A DNA stretch of 64,000 nt from Riptortus pedestris (lineage: Eukaryota > Arthropoda > Insecta > Hemiptera > Alydidae): positions 70,450,501 through 70,514,500 of the forward strand of contig CM032228.1 of NCBI GenBank assembly GCA_019009955.1. The letters run 5' to 3'. The translations under genes were made by a program, and so were the position numbers. Within the stretch, counting starts at the first letter, position 1; every line of letters starts with the position of its first letter. The notes below the pieces were generated by a model. That model worked only from the letters and a program-made list of their open reading frames with translations. It made no database searches and was not told the origin of the DNA. Positions 9,854 to 21,150 of this stretch are shown here, one piece after another.

Positions 9854-10609
9854 GAATTGGTTATGTTGCCACTTCACGTTATTTATCTGATAAATTCTAT
9901 CGATCATGAGGAGATGAAGCATTGTTATTCAGATTACTAAGACTAATAATAATTGCTTAAGCAGATATTGCTAACTTGAGTTCCAATTCGAAATGTATAG
10001 CATCGTAAGCGTTATAATATCTTACATTTGCTGTTATCATAAATAACGATTAGGGTTGTAACCCTTGTGAGTGGAGGCTTATCCTGAGACCAATAAAGTC
10101 TACTCTAGCTCATATTTGCATGCGCCACCTAATTACTAGGGAAATATGTATGTATGTGGTGACGCATGTGATAACCTTGGAGGACCCCATCGCTTCGAAT
10201 ATTCATTCAAGTCCCCTTCTGACATGGGTAAACATATTACTTGGATTTGCATAATATGTTAACGCTCGGGAGCCAGGAATATTGGTTATTTGATGAGATA
10301 TTTCGTCATTTTTTTTCTTCCTTCATATCTAGACCGAGCCTGTCTCAAAACGTAATTAAGCTTCAGCATAAATATGTCCAAAGCAAACCCATGATTATCT
10401 TTTTTAAAGGGATCGTTTACGAAAGTTTCATCATGGCCATATTAACTATATTCTGAAAATACAGTACTTGCCTATTGTTGGTTTTGTTTGTTTGTTTCGT
10501 AATGTTTTAGGTCGAAAAACTACCAGGTCGCTCTGTAATATCTATAACTCACGTTCTGGTATCCTCATTCATATTACCATTTTAACAATATAAACGGGAA
10601 TACAAAAAA
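9854..10609. other. Unassigned sequence
   Basis: No recognisable gene or repeat. A 71-codon frame at 10241-10456 has no recognisable domain. Confidence 0.4.
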
Positions 10610-11285
10610 AAACAAAAAACTTGTAGTTTTAATTTCTTTCTATAAATTCGTAATTTTCACAAAATTTAACAATTTATCAATCTTTTTGGGGTCATCTCCA
10701 AGGGCCACTGCTAAAACATTGGAAATATTACATTCGTTTCGAATATCTGTATACTTATGGCATTCCATTAATATGCAGTAGATAGTCAAGATTTGTGTAT
10801 GTATAGATATTTCTTGAATTGTCCAAGGTGGAGTTGAGTCGAATTCATCAAAACTGTAATAGTTTCATAATAGTTTTTCTATTATGTAACTTAGCCTAAT
10901 TCCAATATGTTTTGGTGTTGTGGGTTTTTAGTCATATAGCCGTGAGTAGACAGGGGGGAATATACTCAGAAATGTCGGGTGACCTTTGGGTCACTAGTTT
11001 GGCGAAGTATTTAGCTGCCAGTTTTTGCCTTCTGAATGTCAATGGTGGGATTCCGGTTTCAGCACACATGCTTATTACTGGGCTAGAGCGGAAGGCTCCT
11101 ATGGATAAATGTAGCCCAGCATTATGAATTGCATCTAGTTTGCATTTATTGAAGTTTGCCATAAACACACAAAACTGCCGTAATCCAATTTAGACAATAC
11201 TAGAGCTTTGTATATTGTTAACATGGTACTCCTATCTGCTCCCCATGATGTGTTAGCAAGTTCTTAAAGAATTTTATTTTAATTG
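10610..11285 (-). pseudogene. I-like non-LTR relic with internal deletion
   Basis: On the minus strand it matches the 51932-54042 element in two blocks. The first is after the reverse transcriptase (LDAIHNAGLHLSIGAFRSSP, then RRQKLAAKYFAKLVTQR). The second is the extreme C-terminus and 3' end (ATTAATGGAATGCCATAAG, CTTGGAGATGACCC). The RNase H region between them is deleted, with the junction near 10800. It is truncated at both ends. Confidence 0.8.
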
Positions 11286-11418
11286 CCTATTGATGGAAAA
11301 GGTTTAAAACAAAAATTAGGAGTTAATAAAAAAAAACATATACACTAAATATGTTTACCTCTCTTTAAGTTAGACATTCCCACTCCTTGCATTATTTGGT
11401 AATGACAGTTCTGTCAAA

Positions 11419-11541
11419 TTTTAGCAGATTTCTCTCACGGGAAATCAGCTACGGTGGTCTTACCTACGGCACGATTTTTGACAAATTTACACTAATGCCA
11501 TCGACCATACCTAGGAGATGGTGAAACAGAGGTCCTTTGAA

Positions 11542-11585
<44 letters not shown>

Positions 11586-11600
11586 AACCGAGGTCCTTTG

Positions 11601-11645
<45 letters not shown>
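11419..11645 (-). mobile_element. DE fragment with duplicated TA tract
   Basis: Reverse DE end (TTTTAGCAGATTTCTCTCACGGGAAATCAGCT) followed by the block before the TA tract. The 20-bp AAACAGAGGTCCTTTGAAAT motif occurs twice, each time before its own (TA)n (11547-11582 and 11603-11644). This suggests a local duplication. Confidence 0.75.
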
Positions 11646-11649
<4 letters not shown>

Positions 11650-12104
11650 CATAGATAGAGAGATACAGGGTGTGCCAAGTTCCAGTGCCACCCCCCTTAA
11701 AATCACCAATTGTATTAATAAATGGTTGAAACTAGGCGTGTTATAATTGTGACCCCTGAAGAGTCTTTTCAGCCCAAATTCAACCTCGTATCCTTTTCAA
11801 GTGACCCTAACTTTGGAATTTCCATTGGCATGCCATACTATTATGACGGATTCTTGTAGAAAATCAAATTATGACTGAAAGTAGCTTATATCGGTGAATT
11901 TTTCTATTTGACGCATCCTTCAGCAGAAAAATGAACAAATCTTAATTTCATAAATGGCACGTTTTGTTGAAAAATGCTGCGACATAAAAGTAGTAGCCAA
12001 CAAAATTATCTTTGAATCAATTCTACGGGAATAGTAACGGATTCTGAAAAAAAAAAAAAAAAAAATAGTAATTAAAACGAAATGACGTACAAGTATTCTT
12101 GAAT
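11646..12104. other. Unassigned sequence
   Basis: No gene or repeat recognised. A poly-A tract lies at 12047-12065. Confidence 0.4.
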
Positions 12105-12151
12105 GAATCAAACAAAAAACAAAAATTGCTACCACTAGAGCGTTAACAGAC

Positions 12152-12219
<68 letters not shown>

Positions 12220-12352
12220 TGTTTTAAATGGACCTCATTTTCTTCATCTCCTGTGTTGGATCGATGGACATTTGAGGAAATGTATCAAAAATCGCGGCAT
12301 GAGTACGACCTCAATATCTGCTTTACCTTACGGGAAATCTCCTAATATGATA
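12105..12352 (+). mobile_element. DE 3' half
   Basis: CACTAGAGCGTTAACAGACG, TA tract 12155-12213, GGACCTCATTTTCTTCATCTCC, then CCTTACGGGAAATCTCCTAA. The start of the element is missing. Confidence 0.8.
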
Positions 12353-13020
12353 TACAAAACGTTGACAAACTCCCTGTGACAACGAAAGGCGGGATCGAGC
12401 TAAATAAAGCAGGTGAGTGCAGGAGTAGCCCCCAGCTCTTCTTGCTAAAATTATTTCGAAGCTTCAAGGAGCAGCAGAGATGGTGTATCACAAGATTCAA
12501 CGGAACTATGCGGTGAACCTGACGTCTTTTGCGTTATCAAAAATGACATTCTGCGCTGGTTGGGTCATAGGGTGGGGAGGGAGGTTGGAAATCCGCCTTC
12601 CATTTGTAAACAAAGTCTAATGCCCTTCGAGATGAATATTTCAGTGGCCTCGATGTCTTGGCTTTTAAGGGAAAGAACTTGGCTTGGGTGTCTACCAGCG
12701 ATACATTGCTGTGCACTTAAACATAGTTTTAAACAAATTAGGCGATAAAGACTTGGAGCCTTGCATGAATAGGAAGGATTAATTATTTTCAACGTACGAT
12801 TGAGAAGATATATAACTGTCAAACATGTACCAAGAAACATCTATATCTGGAGAACAGTTTCAAAGAATTCACCATTGACCTGGGTAAGCATGAACTTCTA
12901 AGAACGGAACAAAAGGGATGATTTGGTAGACATTTTATCCACAGTGAATGAAAGTTTGACATTGTGACATTATGAAAGATTCTGATCTAGTTCACAAGGA
13001 ATAAATCTGCCTTAATTTCA
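12353..13020. other. Unassigned, mildly GC-richer sequence
   Basis: Frames of 62 and 91 codons overlap on opposite strands (12560-12748 and 12565-12840). A short NDILRWLGH string is faintly like the tail of some endonuclease/reverse-transcriptase elements. This is too weak to call. Confidence 0.35.
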
Positions 13021-13022
13021 AA

Positions 13023-13433
13023 GTCCGCCACGCGGGGGATGCCTTAGCTGAACAGATTTCTCACGTGCGTCACGTATTTGCCTTTATCTCAAAACGTAAA
13101 AGTTCGATGAGAACAATATTTGGTACATAGGTTTCAATTACAGTGCTTCATAATATAACAGCTTGTTGTTAATATGACATGAGTAGGAGTCAATGATGAC
13201 ATGAGATAAAAAATATCTCGGGTAACAACCAGGATAGTGAAAAAACATATAAACACCATTTATAGAACATTCCATTTGCAATAAGATTACTCCCTCTAAA
13301 GTTCCCCTCCCACCTGTCGGAGTTCAGCAATTGATGAGCTTGTTCTTTAGTTTTACATGAACGTATAAATATCGAGTTTGGTAACAATCAAATAAAAATT
13401 GCGACCGATAAAGCGTTAAAAGACAAGTGTGTG

Positions 13434-13490
<57 letters not shown>

Positions 13491-13632
13491 GTGTTCTCTT
13501 TTTATATATATAGTTCCGAACGTACCTCATTTTCGTCTCCTAGGTAGGGTCGATGGACATTTGAGGAAAATTTTCAAAAATCGCTTCATGAGTACAACCT
13601 CAATACTTGATTTCCATTAAGGGAACTCTACT
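13023..13632 (+). mobile_element. DE copy
   Basis: Starts AAGTCCGCCACGCGGGGGATGC, then ACAGATTTCTCACGTGCGTCACG. TA tract at 13434-13479. Ends near TTCCATTAAGGGAACTCTACTGA. Confidence 0.8.
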
Positions 13633-13749
13633 GAACATTCAAAAGAATGGCTTTCCACCTGTTTTCAAACCTTTAAACGACAAATTGTTATTTGTGTCAC
13701 TCGATGTCAACTCAATGTATTAATCGTAATTCCCTCTCACTGGGTATGC

Positions 13750-14795
13750 GTAAACAAAGCAGATTTCCCACGTGCTGAAATGAAGCACTAGTGATCACAT
13801 GTCACCACATATTCTCTAAGTAAAAATCCAATGAGTTGATGTGACAGTTTGCTCGTCAGAAAACAAGAAATAACAAATAACTTACTTAATATTTGAGTTA
13901 CGAAAACGTGTATAGAACAGCAATTGTAGGCCATCTATAGTTTAACTAGATTGTTTCAATAACATTTTTCCGTCGGAGTCATAATGACGGAGATATTTTT
14001 AAGTTACAATTCTCCTCCCCACCCTTTTAAACACCCATATTCCTGGATCGACTCTAGTTATTAGTGAATAGGATGTTTACTGTTGCATGATCGTTTCAGT
14101 CAACAGTATGGTGTACTCTTAATATCGGAGTATTGTGTAGAAAAATAAATATTTTCGAATCAAGTCTTAATCACACAACTTACTTCATTGTATCTCACAT
14201 AATAAAAGTCATTTGAAAACAATATGTGGTTTTTAAACTTGAAATAAGGTCGTTCACGATGTATTGGGTAATTTATACAGTCTGATGACTAAAAGGACGA
14301 ATTTATTGAGGGCTGAAAATTAAAAAAAAATGCAAATATCTCGGTCATTATTGAAGATAGAGAAAACGTGAGCACAAAACGATATTTATAGAACATTAAA
14401 TTTACAAAAGATCGGTTACACGCAATTTTTTGATATCCGACTCATAATTACAGAGATTATAAGAATTTTCGGGCTTCCTCTACTTTATGATACGCCTTTC
14501 TTCCCTTTAAGCCCACCCCCCCCCCTCCTCCCACTCCCACTAATCCCCATGAAATCGGGTGTCATCCATTACGGGACTTTATTTTTAGTTTTACATGAAA
14601 CGCACATGTATCAACTTTGGTGACGATCTAACAAAAATTTCCAGACAAACAGACATGTGTGTGTGTGTGTGGTGAGGGTGGATCATTTTCAAGGGACCTC
14701 ATTTTCTTCATCTCCGAAATCTATTTAAAGTTGAAATATCGTGAAGAGTACGCCTTCAATATCTGATTTCCGTTGAGGGACATCTGCTAAAATGT
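13750..14795 (+). mobile_element. DE copy, variant subfamily
   Basis: GCGTAAACAAAGCAGATTTCCCACGTGC starts a subfamily whose next block is TGAAATGAAGCACTAGTGATC (related starts near 16.0 and 58.4 kb). It then runs into standard DE sequence from about 14280. A (TG)n tract sits at 14655-14671 where other copies have (TA)n. Ends GAGGGACATCTGCTAAAATG. It may be two overlapping copies. Confidence 0.7.
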
Positions 14796-14934
14796 AAGTA
14801 GGGAAATTTTATAGACTCAAGAGCTCTATACAAGATATTTTATGAACCTGTTCTTTAAAGTGATTTTATAAGATCTCATAATATAAAAAAAACAACACAA
14901 TAGCACCGTCAACATCAAGTGAATAAATACAAAC

Positions 14935-15179
14935 TATAATAAGAAAAAAATGTAATTAACAACATTTGTAGAACATTACCTTTGCAATAAGATTGGTTCT
15001 ATACAATTTTTCGATCCGACGCATAATAACGGATATATTAAGAATTTCCTAAATTCTCCACCCCCCCCCTTGTCCGATTTCAGCCGCTAACGAACTTGAT
15101 CTTTCTTGTTGTATAAAACGATTATATATAAAGTTTGGTAACGGTAAGTGAAAAATGGCGACCACTAGAGTGATAACAG

Positions 15180-15232
<53 letters not shown>

Positions 15233-15585
15233 CAGTTTTGAACGGACCTCATTTTCGTCCTCTCCTTGGAAGGATCGATGGACATTTTTTGAACTCCTCC
15301 TAAACGGTTAGAGCGATTTGAATGAATTTTTTTTTATGCGTTTGGGTGACGCCCTGGATGGTTTAGATTCACAAATCAGCCTGGCAGATAGAGCAGGAGT
15401 AGGGGTTGTAAGGGAGGCCTAAAATTAAAAATAGCGATATTTCGTTTCCTATTGGTTATTCCGCGGATATAGCAGCACATTTTCGTCATCTCCTGGGTAG
15501 GATCGATGGACAATGGAAGAAATTTTTTGAAAATCGCGTCCAGAGTACAACCTCAATAGCTGATTTCCTTTAAGGGAAATTTGCT
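14935..15585 (+). mobile_element. DE copy containing a Helitron-like fragment
   Basis: Standard DE from TTTGTAGAACATTACC to TA tract 15183-15230. It is interrupted at 15296-15474, after which the block ATTTTCGTCATCTCCTGGGTAGGATCGATGGACA is repeated. It ends TTTAAGGGAAATTTGCTAA. Confidence 0.8.
15296..15474 (+). mobile_element. Helitron-like 5' fragment inside DE
   Basis: ACTCCTCCTAAACGG, TGCGTTTGGGTGACGCCCTGG and TTTCGTTTCCTATTGGTTATTCCGCGG. It is the same segment as 9171-9342 with the same inner break after CCGCGGATATAGCA. Confidence 0.6.
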
Positions 15586-16010
15586 AATACAAATAAAGGC
15601 AATTCTTGTATCGGAAAATAATTAATACTTGCCTCTATGCGAGACAATAATTCATGTTGGCAGCCAGAGCTACATTGCAATTTCTTCACTTCTGATATAA
15701 AGCCCGACCGGGACAAGACCTGGATGCTATCAGTCATTGTCTCCAACACACTAACGGCTAATGTTGGAATAATTTATTAAACAAACGAATACCCCAACGT
15801 TTCCACTAACACAAAAACAAGGGTCGAAAATAAATGACTCAAGTTTCCTCATTAGTCTTCTCAAAATGAAAGCAGTTACTAATTTAAATGAGTATTTTAT
15901 GAATTATATGCCTATTGCATACATGAGTTGACTACGATATGACTTTGAATTGACAAGTAGTTTTAAAGAAGGTAAGAGAAGCTAAGCTCTAACAAGTAAT
16001 AAGGAAAATT
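15586..16010. other. Unassigned sequence
   Basis: No gene or repeat family recognised. Confidence 0.4.
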
Positions 16011-16012
16011 AA

Positions 16013-16765
16013 AATCCGTCACGCAGGGGCTACCTAAACTAAGCAGATTTCCCATGTGCTGGTATAACACGCTTTGTTCTCATTACACCATATATTCTCT
16101 ATTTATATATATAAAAAAAAAAAAAACATGAGTAGAAGACGAGTTATTGAAGGCAGAAAACAAAGAAATTACAAATAGCTTAATACTTGAGTTACGAAAA
16201 AATGCATATAACATCAATAGTTTAACAGGAGTGGTTCTATAACATTTTACTATCCGACTTACGGAAATATTTTGAACTTTTAATCCCCCTTCTAAAAACC
16301 CTTCAAAAAACTGTTCCAGATCCGATTTCCGGCAATAACATTTAAGATCTATAGTGTTAACTAGAACTGTTAAATATTGAATATGGTATAGATCAGATAA
16401 ACATTATCGAGTAAAGAACGAAAAATCTTAGTTGATTGCACCATCATATAACGCATTTGCATATATCTCCCAAAGTTATGGTTCAAAGAAAACAATATTT
16501 GGTATTTAACCTTGCAATGAAGTGGTTCATGATATGACATGATTGTTAATATGATGAGTAAGAATGGAGGTTTACTGAAAGCTGAAATCAATAAAATCCA
16601 AATATCTATGTTAATATTCCTGATACCTAAATATGTATAGAATAAAATTTATAGATCATTCAATTTGCAATAAAACTGGCTCAATACAATTTTTGAATCT
16701 GACGCATAATAACGGAGATTTTAAGAATTTTCAAACTTCACCCCTGTAAACCCACCCCTCGTACC
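16013..16765 (+). mobile_element. DE copies, two abutting fragments
   Basis: The first part starts AAATCCGTCACGCAGGGGCTACC then AGCAGATTTCCCATGTGCTGG and decays near 16440. The second runs 16450-16765 from CGCATTTGCATATATCTCCC to the CCC-rich block. Neither has a TA tract. Confidence 0.75.
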
Positions 16766-16847
16766 AATCAACGCCTCCATGTCTTTTCTTCCACACAAAT
16801 TCGCAGACGTAGGAATCTAATATTTCACGAATCATGGTTTAGATTTA

Positions 16848-17440
16848 TTTTCTTTTGTCAGAAGCCCACAGTGGTTCTATACTTTGAGCATGTGCTTTAG
16901 TTATTGGGTTTACACAATTTTCACTATGTTTCACAGTGTAATGTGTAGATTGCATACCAGGTAAATCTTCTTCATCATCGACTTTACATTCCTTAGATCC
17001 GAAATGCTGTTGGTGCCAGGTCGAATAGATTCCTTAATGCATTACAATCATTTTTCACTATTTCTGTCTGGCACTGGATAATAAAACTTTCGTTTGTTGC
17101 TCTACATATCCCTCCGAATACCCAATGTTAAGGGTACATTTTACCTGCAATGTATTTTCTTTTGCTGAAACATGACTAATCAATTTTCACAGTCTTTCCA
17201 GTACCTCCTATTATTGTTGGATTTTGTATTAAAGAGGGAGCACACACCTCTGTAAATAATTCTTCCAGTTGGTTTCTGGTGACATACTGTGCTCATTACG
17301 ACAGAATGAAGTAGACTTCTCTGTCCATGAATAAATAAACAATAATGCCGTATTCAATGGATATTTTGTGTCTAAGAACCACGTACCTTCTCGTATTCCG
17401 AATGAAAGTTTTTTTCTTTTTTTTTTATAACAACGCAATC
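16848..17440 (-). pseudogene. Merlin (IS1016-like) DNA transposon transposase relic
   Basis: On the minus strand, separate frames line up as one transposase. The first is an N-terminal block (17229-17438: REGTWFLDTKYPL, SWTEKSTSF, MSPETNWKNY). Next comes GGTGKTVKID, then SCFSKRKYIAGKMYP. HWVFGGICRATNE follows, and finally HYTVKHSENCVNP and AHAQSIEPLW. These follow the order of the ISXO2-like DDE domain of Merlin elements. Stops and frameshifts break it throughout. I did not find terminal inverted repeats. Confidence 0.75.
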
Positions 17441-18241
17441 TGATTGATTTGTTTAATTTAATTTTGAGTTTAATTTGATCAAATTTTCTTGTAATAAGGA
17501 AATGGTTTAGTTTTCGCCTTGTGTTAGTTTATACAAGTTAAACAAAGCCATTACAATATCGAGAGTTTTCTACAAATATGTTGTCAATACGATGATAAAT
17601 AACATATAAACATGTGTTATGCTAGGTGGAGTGGGGAAGAAAGTCCAAAAATAAATTCAAACAATTTAGATATTACTAAAGTCGATCGACAATTTATTTT
17701 CAGCGGCGACTAATAAAAAACTATTCACTCACTTTCCTGTATTAGCAGCCCCATTAGTAGCTTTTTACAATTTGAAGTAATAAGGGTTCATAACTATCGT
17801 TGACTCAGAAAAATGGCCAAACTATCTTAATTGATTGCGTCCAATGATTACGAATACTTGTTTTAATCTTTATTAACTACTTTTTTTTTTTTTTTTTAAG
17901 AAACCATCGAGTGAGGAAATTGACAGCAAACCTGGTTAGGTCTGTCTAATGCGTTGCTCCGATCAGCTCAAGTTGGAATGGGCACTCGATGACGGCCATT
18001 CAGTCGCCATTCCCATTCCGGAAACGGGAATCGGTCCTTTTAGCTTCCTCTTTCAGCCTCCTAGGTTCCGGATGGAGGTGACCTATGCCCTCAAGCCTCC
18101 CCACTCAAGAATATTGCCGAATTTCCTTTAACTCGGGTTCTTGTTGTAACTGTAAACAGTCAGGGGTGGGTTTTAGAGTTTTCCAAAAGTCTCTCCTAAT
18201 TGTTGGCTGCCTATTGGGATAACAACCACTTGGGCGTGAGC
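17441..18241. other. Unassigned sequence with a GC-richer patch
   Basis: Most is AT-rich and featureless. About 17930-18180 is clearly more GC-rich and holds a 60-codon frame (17949-18131) with no recognisable domain. Confidence 0.4.
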
Positions 18242-18620
18242 TAGATGAAACTGTTTTTATTACCTATTAGTGTAAAGTGTGGTCATATTGTACTAACTGG
18301 CATTCTTGTGAATGTTAAGCCTGGGACAATGTCTCAATGCCCCAAACTGTTTATTCCTTCCTGTGGAGATTATATTTCATTTGGAAAACTTTTGTCTCGA
18401 TTAGTGCCAAATATAAAGAAAAATATAGGTATTTCAAATATGGACATACTTCTGCTTCTACATAGTTTTCATAAATAATACGACTTATAAGATTCTTATC
18501 TTGATTTTACTGAGCACATTTTTGAAATTGCTGTCCAATTACTGAAAGACGGATTTGCTAATTTTACTAACCTCACTAGAAACGGTGTCCTCTCTAGTTC
18601 TATAACTGTAAAAAATAATC
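18242..18620 (+). repeat. Diverged repeat pair, copy 1 (protein-like, unidentified)
   Basis: Similar to 20790-21150 on the same strand at DNA level (AAATATGGACAT, TTTTCATA, GATTTTAC, GAAATTGCT). Similarity is stronger in translation: KPGTMSQCPKLFIPS, then GISNMDILLLLHSFH and LDFTEHIFEIA. Stops interrupt the frame. I do not recognise the protein. It is probably an old TE or pseudogene. Confidence 0.55.
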
Positions 18621-18639
18621 ATTTTTATTAGATAAATAA

Positions 18640-18980
18640 ATCGCCTCTTTTTCTTTTATGTTGTTGAGGTTCTTTCTATCGTATTATTTGGAGTAAATTC
18701 TCATAGAACTTACTTGAGATTAATTTGTGTTGATTCCTCAATCATTCTTGTAGTAGTTATAAGAACAGTGTGCAAAATGTCCTTTCACCTCTCCTACTGC
18801 TCTCAGAACTAACTCAGTTTATGCAAAATGCCAATATAATTTTAAAAAAGGCATTAAACGTATGCTCTCTATTGACTACGGACGTTAGTGTTTAGATCTT
18901 ACGTTTTTAGGACGATCTCAAGGTTTCACTGACCTCATTACTCAAACCTCCTAAAAAGTTGAGTTTCATTATTTGTTTAA
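18640..18980. other. Unassigned sequence before a Penelope-like terminus
   Basis: No gene or known repeat recognised up to the GGATCAATAAGAAGGCC edge at 18981. Confidence 0.35.
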
Positions 18981-19021
18981 GGATCAATAAGAAGGCCAAG
19001 TCCTCTACTGGTTTTTAATAT

Positions 19022-19062
19022 AATGCAGAGTGCACTTTCGGAGTCCATGCTCCATATTCAGC
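19022..19062 (-). ncRNA. Degenerate hammerhead ribozyme of the Penelope-like terminus
   Basis: On the minus strand GGAG/CTCC stem II, GAAA and GTGCACTCTGC are preserved. The CTGANGA box reads CTGAATA because the terminal repeat is joined here to reverse-transcriptase sequence. It is predicted inactive. Confidence 0.55.
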
Positions 19063-19233
19063 TTTACTTATTATAACAGAGCCCTGTCCCTTATCGGCCT
19101 TGGTAACAATTAAATTGTTGTCCTTTAATTTTTTGTTAATCCCCCTAATAATTTCCAAAACAGGCCGGAAACTCCTCCCTCCCCTCTCTCTACTACGAAC
19201 CCCTCCACTCATGCCTTCTAAATATTTTTCCAA
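19057..19233 (-). pseudogene. Penelope-like reverse transcriptase N-terminal fragment
   Basis: The minus frame contains LKDNNLIVTKADKGQGSVII, matching the conserved TKADKG...VI start of Penelope-like reverse transcriptases. It stops at the rearrangement junction near 19057 and is cut upstream near 19235, so only about 60 residues remain. Confidence 0.75.
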
Positions 19234-19274
19234 TTCTATTGCACATTCCCTAATAGCGACATTATTAAAGCCGA

Positions 19275-19868
19275 TTGAAGAGGAAGCTAGCCAAGGAGCT
19301 GGAGGATGCCACGGTTGAAGAGCGGGCCAAAAAGAAGAAAAATAAGTCGTTTCCTGTCTCCATCCCGTACTTGAGCCCGGTTTCAGAAAAGATAGGATCC
19401 AGGTTGAGGAAAATTGGATTGGCTACTGCCTACAGGAGCAAGCGGTCCCTGAATAACTGTTTGCCCCATGTTAAGGACTATGTGGACCCCCTGGATAGAT
19501 CTGGCGTGTATAGGATCTCGTGCACGGGATGCGATGCCTCTTATGTGGGGCAAAGTGGTAGAAAGATAAGGACGCGTCTTAAGGAGCACATCACTCGCGA
19601 CACTGAGTTTTCCGCACACGCAAGGAAAGAGGGCCATGACATGTCCAGCATAAAATATCAATTGCTGTATGAGGAGAAGAAGGGCAAAAGATTAAATACG
19701 GCTGAGGGGCTGCATATAAGGCTGGACAGACAGGCGAATGGAAATCGGATTATTAATAAGAAGGAGGAGGCGGTAAGGCTGCGACATGTCGGTGACGGGG
19801 CCCTCTCTTCTCTACGGGGACAGAGGTTCAGTCGCCCGGCAGTCGTGGTCCAGGCAACGCAGCTTTAA
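19275..19868 (+). CDS. Penelope-like C-terminal fragment with GIY-YIG endonuclease (197 aa, partial)
   Basis: The open frame covers the C-terminal third of the polyprotein. A basic linker (KKKKNKSFPVSIPYL) and a Cys-containing region (NNCLPHVKDYVDPLDRSG) precede the GIY-YIG domain: GVYRISCTGC, then YVGQSGRKIRTRLKEH at about residues 78-108. The catalytic Arg and the YVG motif are present. A histidine pair (HARKEGHD) and a glutamate-containing helix follow. Family role: nicks target DNA during retrotransposition. The reverse transcriptase is missing upstream, so this is a 5'-truncated copy rather than a gene. The start codon is simply the first ATG after the truncation. Confidence 0.85.
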   Translation: MKRKLAKELEDATVEERAKKKKNKSFPVSIPYLSPVSEKIGSRLRKIGLATAYRSKRSLNNCLPHVKDYVDPLDRSGVYRISCTGCDASYVGQSGRKIRTRLKEHITRDTEFSAHARKEGHDMSSIKYQLLYEEKKGKRLNTAEGLHIRLDRQANGNRIINKKEEAVRLRHVGDGALSSLRGQRFSRPAVVVQATQL

Positions 19869-20160
19869 TCAGGTACCTCCTACATCTCCTCTCTATTATT
19901 AGTATGGGGTTTGTTTATTTTTTAGAGGTCTCTTACAGTTCCTCTGGGTTTTTTTTCAGAGGTTCCCACCCACTGTGATATGTTTCCCATATACATCTAT
20001 AATTTGTGTAGGTTTTATAGTTTTAATTTTATTTATAGTTTTGACATATGCTTATCGTTGTTTGCTTCTTTTATTAGTTACTTGTTAGTAGATTTTTTAT
20101 TGCTTTGGTTTTAATTTTTTAGTAGTTGACTACAAATGTTGACAAATCCATGACTTAAAT

Positions 20161-20789
20161 CACTCACTCCCACTATACCATGTCATTCTGGAAAGCCGGT
20201 AAGGTCCACTCCTGGTTACTCTTATCCCTAGAAAATCTAGTTGAACTGTATATTCTCTTTCTATTCAGTGTTCTTGACTACTTAATATGCTAATGACCAT
20301 TTCCCTGGACAAGCACATTCCCTTAAAAGCATTCTCGAGGTTGTTCGTGCTCTTCTGGTTCTGTCTACAGGTTTTATTTATTACGGAGCATTATGCCCAA
20401 CTGCACCAGTGCCCACGTGCTCATGCAAGCTTTCAGGTCTTGGAATTAGGTTCTCATCCATAACTACCATCGGATTTACCAACCTTTCAGTGTCCTGGTT
20501 GCTCAGAGTTACTTTATTTAGAATTTGTCTGTTGACCAATTTTACCAATATCGCGGGAACTCCATTGGCACATCGGTTATTGACGTGTTGTGGTGCAGAT
20601 TGAAAATTTGATATTAGCGTATCATACTATCAATGTTACTGCACAGGTTGGTTGTATTCCGCTGCTGTTGTTGTAGCAAGTGAGATCTGAGTTAAGGTCC
20701 CTGGAAGAAAGACGTCCCCTGACTATGAACCTACTTTGACATAATCTTCCTGGGGTTTTCTCCTACTCTCTCTAACTGTGATCTTTAGT
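20161..20789. other. Unassigned sequence
   Basis: No recognisable gene or repeat family. A 64-codon frame at 20409-20603 has no domain I know. Confidence 0.35.
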
Positions 20790-21150
20790 ACTGACGTATT
20801 TCACTTCGCTCTTTTCATCTTAAACCTGGAATAATTTCTCCATGCCCATATATGTTTCTCCCTTCCTGAGTAGATTACACTTCCTTTTTCTAGATTTGAG
20901 TTAAAAATAAAGAAAACCATCGGTATTACAAATATGGACATGTTTCTGAACCTACATGGTTTTCATACATAAATATCAGGGCTAATAAGATTAATCCTCG
21001 ACTTGATTTTACGGAGGACATGTATGAAATTGCTCTCCTATATGCTGAAAGACAGATTTGCTTATTTTCGGGGTCCCTTTATGTTTACTGACCTCTTATG
21101 GAACAGTATGCACGCTTGTTCCGTAACCATAAAAGATAATTACGAAGTTC
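20790..21150 (+). repeat. Diverged repeat pair, copy 2 (protein-like, unidentified)
   Basis: Partner of 18242-18620. Translated matches are KPGIISPCPYMFLPS, then IKKTIGITNMDMFLNLHGFH and LDFTEDMYEIA, in shifted frames with stops. The two copies flank the rearranged Penelope-like element in direct orientation. Confidence 0.55.

Larger units (their letters stand above)
18981..20160. mobile_element. Penelope-like element, rearranged inverted copy
   Basis: It starts with the terminal sequence shared with 31241 and 32967 (GGATCAATAAGAAGGCC). A minus-strand terminal repeat and reverse-transcriptase fragment come first, then a plus-strand GIY-YIG coding region and 3' untranslated region. The 3' region matches 32530-32830 (GGTACCTCCTAC, TCCCACCCACTGTGATA). 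Partial inverted copies of this sort are typical of Penelope-like insertions. Confidence 0.8.

Noticed and set aside
12540..12640. Endonuclease/reverse-transcriptase tail (NDILRWLGH)
   Set aside because: Nine residues of loose similarity with no supporting motifs before or after.
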